Of a stretch of DNA of 7,661 bases, positions 4,824 to 7,661 are shown piece after piece. Below the pieces are notes generated by a model. The model did no database searches and was not told the origin of the DNA. It was given only the letters and a program-made list of their open reading frames with translations. Made by a program: the position numbers and the translations under genes. Within the stretch, counting starts at the first letter, position 1. Every line of letters begins with the position of its first letter. The stretch lies in assembly GCA_016190785.1 (NCBI GenBank), contig JACPPX010000045.1, positions 1-7,661 on the forward strand, given 5' to 3'. The stretch comes from Chloroflexota bacterium. Its GTDB lineage: Bacteria > Chloroflexota > Anaerolineae > UBA7937 > JACPPX01.

Positions 4824-5353
4824 ACAAAAAACTTAATTTCCCGCAACCCAAGCCAACCTAGTATCGTGAAAATGAAGGGGGCGATGGCATAGGGAACGAT
4901 AAAGAAAGCCCAATCCAATGGGGAAAATGGCGCACCGTAGCCGGCGTAGACCTGGCTTACCGCAATGTAATACGGAGGGATGGTCAAGGCGCCAAGGAGA
5001 AGCACCCACAATGCCCATCTTTGTCCTCGGCGGAGGGCAAACCAAGTGACCCCGATGTGGAGAATAGCATAAGCCATCATAAAGGCACACATGGCATCCA
5101 TCATCGCCAGGAGAAAAGCGCCTAATCTCGGGTCGGCCTTTTCCAGGTCCGCTAGGGTTTGTCCAAGAAGAGCACTATCTGCGGTCGGCACCACTAAGAA
5201 TCCCGTCCCCCTAAACCCTTCTATATGGAGCAGTAGCGGTGGATATATTGACAAAAAAGCATTGGCCGCGCCGTAGAGCAGATATAGCACAACCGTAAGG
5301 CCCAGCCAACTGCGCCAGCGAAATGAAAAAGCACTCAATGTTTCATCCGACAT
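4802..5353 (-). CDS. Four-helix membrane protein of unknown function
   Basis: I do not recognise the family. The 183-residue protein starts with a short charged cytoplasmic-like segment and has four probable membrane helices, about residues 16-36, 79-106, 112-133 and 147-170. Between helices one and two lies a 40-residue loop (about 38-78), and between two and three a short basic turn (LRRGQRW, 107-113). No cysteine pair, metal ligands or enzyme motif stands out. It resembles small hypothetical DUF-type membrane proteins in overall build only. The start is ATG at 5353, with a strong AAGGAGG ribosome site 6 nt upstream. It is 46 nt downstream of ndk in the same direction, and no promoter is visible in that gap, so it is probably the last gene of the TPR-ndk operon. 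Its last codons lie inside a perfect palindrome. Confidence 0.75.
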   Translation of the reverse strand: MSDETLSAFSFRWRSWLGLTVVLYLLYGAANAFLSIYPPLLLHIEGFRGTGFLVVPTADSALLGQTLADLEKADPRLGAFLLAMMDAMCAFMMAYAILHIGVTWFALRRGQRWALWVLLLGALTIPPYYIAVSQVYAGYGAPFSPLDWAFFIVPYAIAPFIFTILGWLGLREIKFFVLSGVTS

Positions 5354-5378
5354 GGTAATCCTCCTTTGTCGAGAGTGG

Positions 5379-5407
5379 TGATCTGAATTTCCGATTCCTT
5401 CAGATCA
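5379..5407. repeat. Perfect 9-bp inverted repeat across the ndk stop codon
   Basis: TGATCTGAA (5379-5387) and TTCAGATCA (5399-5407) pair perfectly with an 11-nt loop. The - strand stop codon of ndk (5400-5402) is inside it. No T-run follows on the - strand, so it is not a classical terminator. It could protect the ndk 3' end or adjust expression of the downstream membrane-protein gene. Confidence 0.6.
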
Positions 5408-5990
5408 TCGCCTCTTCATCACCCCTCTCGTATTCGTAAATCTCACCCGGCTTGAACCAGTAGTTGATCTCGTGCTCTGCCTCCTCTTGGTTGGAGGAGG
5501 CGTGGATCAGGTTGCGCACGGCGCGCTTGAGCATATTGGCGGCGATGGGGGAGGCAGTGGAGAAATCGCCGCGGATGGTGCCCGGCTCGGCGGCATAGGG
5601 TAAAGTGTTGCCGCACATCTTGCGCACCACGGCGATGGCGTGCAGTCCTTCCAAGACCATCACCACCAACGGGCCGGAGGTCAGATAGTCAATATTCCAG
5701 TTTTTGACCATCTCCCCGATCTCGTTAGGGTCGGCGGTGCCCACTTCTTTCAGCGGGTCCTTGCCATACTCTTTGTAGGTGGCCAGAGTCTTCTCCCCCA
5801 TCCCCCGGATCCACTCCGCGGTGTTGGGATAGTGGCCCTGGGCAAAGTCGCGGTCAATCTGGACCATCTTCATGGCTAGGATTTTGAGTCCGACTTTTTC
5901 GTAGCGTTGCAGTATCTCACCCACCAAGCCACGCTTCACGGCGTCGGGCTTTAAAAACACTAGGGTTCTCTCATAGAGATTGGCGGCCAT
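5400..5990 (-). CDS. ndk: Nucleoside diphosphate kinase, long form
   Basis: NDK transfers the terminal phosphate of ATP to nucleoside diphosphates through a phosphohistidine, balancing NTP and dNTP pools in the cytoplasm. Core motifs are present: ERTLVFLKPDAVKRGLVGEI (7-26), TSGPLVVMVLEG (104-115), PGTIRGDFS (136-144) and NLIHAS (160-165), with catalytic His163. Two insertions make it unusual. About 30 residues lie between HY (53-54) and TSGP, including EWIRGMGEKTLATY (59-72), and about 10 extra residues lie between GDF and NLIH (SPIAANMLKRAVR). The usual HGSDS reads HASSN. Total length is 196 against roughly 135-155 for common bacterial forms. The start is ATG at 5990, with AAGGTGGAG just upstream; the in-frame GTG at 5999 lies inside that ribosome site. 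It is 11 nt behind the TPR gene and cotranscribed with it. Confidence 0.95.
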   Translation of the reverse strand: MAANLYERTLVFLKPDAVKRGLVGEILQRYEKVGLKILAMKMVQIDRDFAQGHYPNTAEWIRGMGEKTLATYKEYGKDPLKEVGTADPNEIGEMVKNWNIDYLTSGPLVVMVLEGLHAIAVVRKMCGNTLPYAAEPGTIRGDFSTASPIAANMLKRAVRNLIHASSNQEEAEHEINYWFKPGEIYEYERGDEEAMI

Positions 5991-6001
5991 TTTCTCCACC
6001 T

Positions 6002-7357
6002 TTATTTTGATTTGGCTAATAGTTTCTGGTACTGAGCCAGGGCCTCGGGCACCCTTCCCGCCACCAAATAGGCATCCCCCAGGAGTTGCTGGAGTTGCGT
6101 GGCCTCGGATTTGGCGGCCAATTGCTCCAAGTCGGAGATGACCTGAAAAACGGCATGCGGCCCGGCATCGAATAGGGCACGGTAATGGCCGATGGCTTCC
6201 ACCCAGTTTTCATGCTGGGCATAGACCCGGGCCAGGTTCAAGCGAGCCTGGGGGTCATCGGGATGGGCGTTAAAAAATTCGAGAGCCTGCTCGAGAGGCG
6301 TTTTGAGTTGCTCGGCCTCCAGCGGCTCCTCGGCAAGCGGCTCGACCGGGGGTTGGGAGACAGCCATTTCTTCGCCCACTTCTTCTTCGGTGAGTGGCGG
6401 CTTAGCCATCGGCTCCTCGGGTGAAGGCTCGGCCACCTTCTCCTCGCTGGGGATGTATTCCTCCACCGGCCGGGCCGGCTCGGGAGTGACCTCGGGGGAT
6501 TCAGCCAGCGGTGTGGCCTCTTCCATGGCTGGAGGTAAGGGGGCCTCCTCGGCCAATTCTTCGATAACTGGCGGGGGAGGGGGAAGGATCTCCTCCCCGA
6601 CGAGGGGAGTCATTATTTCCTCAAGGGCAAGGGGAGTTTCATATCCTAAAAGTTCCTGCGCCCTTTTATTTTCTGGATCCAGACTCCGCGCCTGCTCCAG
6701 GAGGGGTTGAGCCTCTTTGGGGAGGCCGTTTTTGTAGTGTATCGAGCCGAGGATGATGAGGGCCGGTAAAGAATTGGGAAGCGCGGCCAGGATTTTCTCG
6801 CAGATTGACGCTGCCTCCCAGGATCTCCCTAGGAAAAATAGGGCGCGGGCCAAGAGAATCTGCAAGTCAGTGCGCTCTGGATCCTGGGCGAGGAGGGTGC
6901 GGAGTTCCTCTTCGGCGCGAGCATATTCTCTCCCTTCCACCAGCATGCGGGCGAACATAGCCTTGGTCAGGCCCATCTCCTTAGGCTCTTCACCATCGCG
7001 GAGGGTGTACAGCCGGGCCAGGTTGCGGCTGATTTCTTGGTTGCCGATATCCAGTTCCCTCGCCCGCTCCAGGTGCCCGATGGCGGCGAGTACATCATCC
7101 TCTTCTATTAGCGAGGCCAGGGCGAGGTGGGCTGTGGCATTCTCCGGGTCGAGGTCAACCACCCGCTCATAGTGCTCGGTTGCGGCGGTGAAATCCTCCT
7201 GGGCCAGGGCTAATTCCCCGCGCAGCACATGCAGTTTGAGATGCTGGGGATAGAGGGTCGCTAGATGCTCGATGATCTCCCGGGCCTCCTCCAGATTCCC
7301 GTTCTGGATATCGGAGCGGGCCTGGGCCAGGTAGGTGCTGAGGCTTATTGGAGCCAT
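6002..7357 (-). CDS. TPR-repeat protein with an acidic Pro/Glu-rich linker
   Basis: This 451-residue protein has no signal peptide or membrane helix and is probably a cytoplasmic scaffold or partner-binding protein; its partners are unknown. Residues 6-110 hold about three TPR units, for example the EDFTAATEHYERVVDLDPEN unit (54-73). Residues 130-235 hold about three more, ending with EAQPLLEQARSLDPENKRA (215-233). Residues 240-353 form a low-complexity linker dominated by Glu and Pro, with a PPPPP run at 259-263, which should be disordered. Further helical repeats occupy about 354-395 and 420-449 (RVPEALAQYQKLLAK). No catalytic domain is seen. The start is ATG at 7357, which has no ribosome site but lies 9 nt after a strong -10 box, so translation is probably leaderless. 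ndk follows after 11 nt. The HDAC-like gene ends 54 nt upstream. Confidence 0.9.
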   Translation of the reverse strand: MAPISLSTYLAQARSDIQNGNLEEAREIIEHLATLYPQHLKLHVLRGELALAQEDFTAATEHYERVVDLDPENATAHLALASLIEEDDVLAAIGHLERARELDIGNQEISRNLARLYTLRDGEEPKEMGLTKAMFARMLVEGREYARAEEELRTLLAQDPERTDLQILLARALFFLGRSWEAASICEKILAALPNSLPALIILGSIHYKNGLPKEAQPLLEQARSLDPENKRAQELLGYETPLALEEIMTPLVGEEILPPPPPVIEELAEEAPLPPAMEEATPLAESPEVTPEPARPVEEYIPSEEKVAEPSPEEPMAKPPLTEEEVGEEMAVSQPPVEPLAEEPLEAEQLKTPLEQALEFFNAHPDDPQARLNLARVYAQHENWVEAIGHYRALFDAGPHAVFQVISDLEQLAAKSEATQLQQLLGDAYLVAGRVPEALAQYQKLLAKSK

Positions 7358-7366
7358 GCTAGTTCA

Positions 7367-7395
7367 ATTATTCAACTCTTTCTGGGGGGTGTCAA
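7367..7395 (-). promoter_or_regulatory. Strong sigma-70-type promoter of the TPR-ndk operon
   Basis: On the - strand TTGACA (7390-7395, perfect) is followed after exactly 17 bp by AATAAT (7367-7372, 5 of 6). Only 9 nt separate the -10 box from the ATG at 7357, so the transcript should begin within about 2 nt of the start codon. This is the best promoter in the window. Confidence 0.82.
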
Positions 7396-7411
7396 CCAAT
7401 AGGAGCAGAGG

Positions 7412-7661
7412 TTATGCTAGGCGGTGGATTTCCTTGATCTTCGATAATAGGTCGTCGAGGGGGTAGGGAGTCTCCGCGGACTGGCCCAGGGAGTCCTGAG
7501 GATCTTCACCTAAGATGACTGTACAGGTAGCGGCCACGGAAGCGGAGAGGGCGGGGAGGTCGTATCCCCCCTCCAGGACAAGAACCATCTTGCCAGAGCA
7601 ATGCTCCTCGGCCAAGTCGAGTAGCATCCGGGTCAGCCGGGCAAAGCCCTTGGTGGAGAGC
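7412..7661 (-). CDS. Histone deacetylase-superfamily protein, C-terminal part
   Basis: Bacterial members of this zinc-dependent family remove acetyl groups from small acetylated amines or protein lysines (AcuC, acetylpolyamine amidohydrolase and HDLP types). The 82 visible residues are the C-terminal end; the start and the zinc ligands lie beyond base 7661. The visible frame reads LSTKGFARLTRMLLDLAEE, then KMVLVLEGGYDLPALSASV. The EGGY tyrosine is the residue that in the family stabilises the transition state. The remaining 45 or so residues form the variable tail. The internal ATG at 7627 is not the true start, since family similarity continues upstream of it. The gene runs in the same direction as the TPR gene, which has its own promoter. 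The exact substrate class cannot be told from this part. Confidence 0.88.
   Translation of the reverse strand, partial: LSTKGFARLTRMLLDLAEEHCSGKMVLVLEGGYDLPALSASVAATCTVILGEDPQDSLGQSAETPYPLDDLLSKIKEIHRLA

Noticed and set aside
5991..5999. GTG at 5999 as the ndk start
   Set aside because: It lies within the AAGGTGGAG ribosome site, which serves the ATG at 5990.
6303..7172. Ser/Arg-rich plus-strand frames opposite the TPR gene (6303-6710 and 6753-7172)
   Set aside because: They are antisense reflections of Glu/Ala/Leu codons in the TPR protein and its linker, with no start signals.

Overview
The window is about 7.7 kb of GC-rich bacterial chromosome carrying compact housekeeping and accessory genes. 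I see no mobile element, CRISPR array, rRNA or tRNA. The combination of a respiratory complex I cluster, a FemAB-type aminoacyltransferase, RsfS, a cold-shock protein, GTG starts and interspersed GC-rich palindromes would fit an uncultured lineage such as a Chloroflexota-like bacterium. That placement is an impression from gene style, not a demonstrated assignment.

Left part (1-2400): the start of a nuo cluster runs leftwards, nuoA followed directly by nuoH, which is cut by the window edge. nuoA has its own promoter almost touching the start codon. Divergent to it, on the + strand, lies a FemA/FemB/FemX-like peptidoglycan aminoacyltransferase, followed by short repeats and a hairpin.

Middle part (2395-4740): a YccU-like CoA-binding protein gene (- strand) and an EamA/DMT transporter gene (+ strand) diverge from a 230-bp intergenic region with promoter elements and two palindromes. 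Downstream on the + strand come a cold-shock protein with a long structured leader, a clear intrinsic terminator, and rsfS (ribosomal silencing factor) with an extended -10 promoter starting immediately after that terminator.

Right part (4800-7661): everything is on the - strand. The order of transcription is the end of a histone-deacetylase-superfamily gene (cut by the window edge), a TPR protein with a long acidic Pro/Glu linker, a long-form nucleoside diphosphate kinase 11 nt downstream, and a small four-helix membrane protein. TPR, ndk and probably the membrane protein form one operon behind a strong promoter that would give a leaderless mRNA.

There is no obvious new multi-gene system here. 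The best second-look signals are three promoters placed so close to their start codons that the mRNAs should be leaderless or nearly so, a cold-shock leader with a duplicated translation-start region and alternative stems, the unusual long NDK, the nuoA-nuoH adjacency, and several perfect palindromes at gene ends or within promoters.
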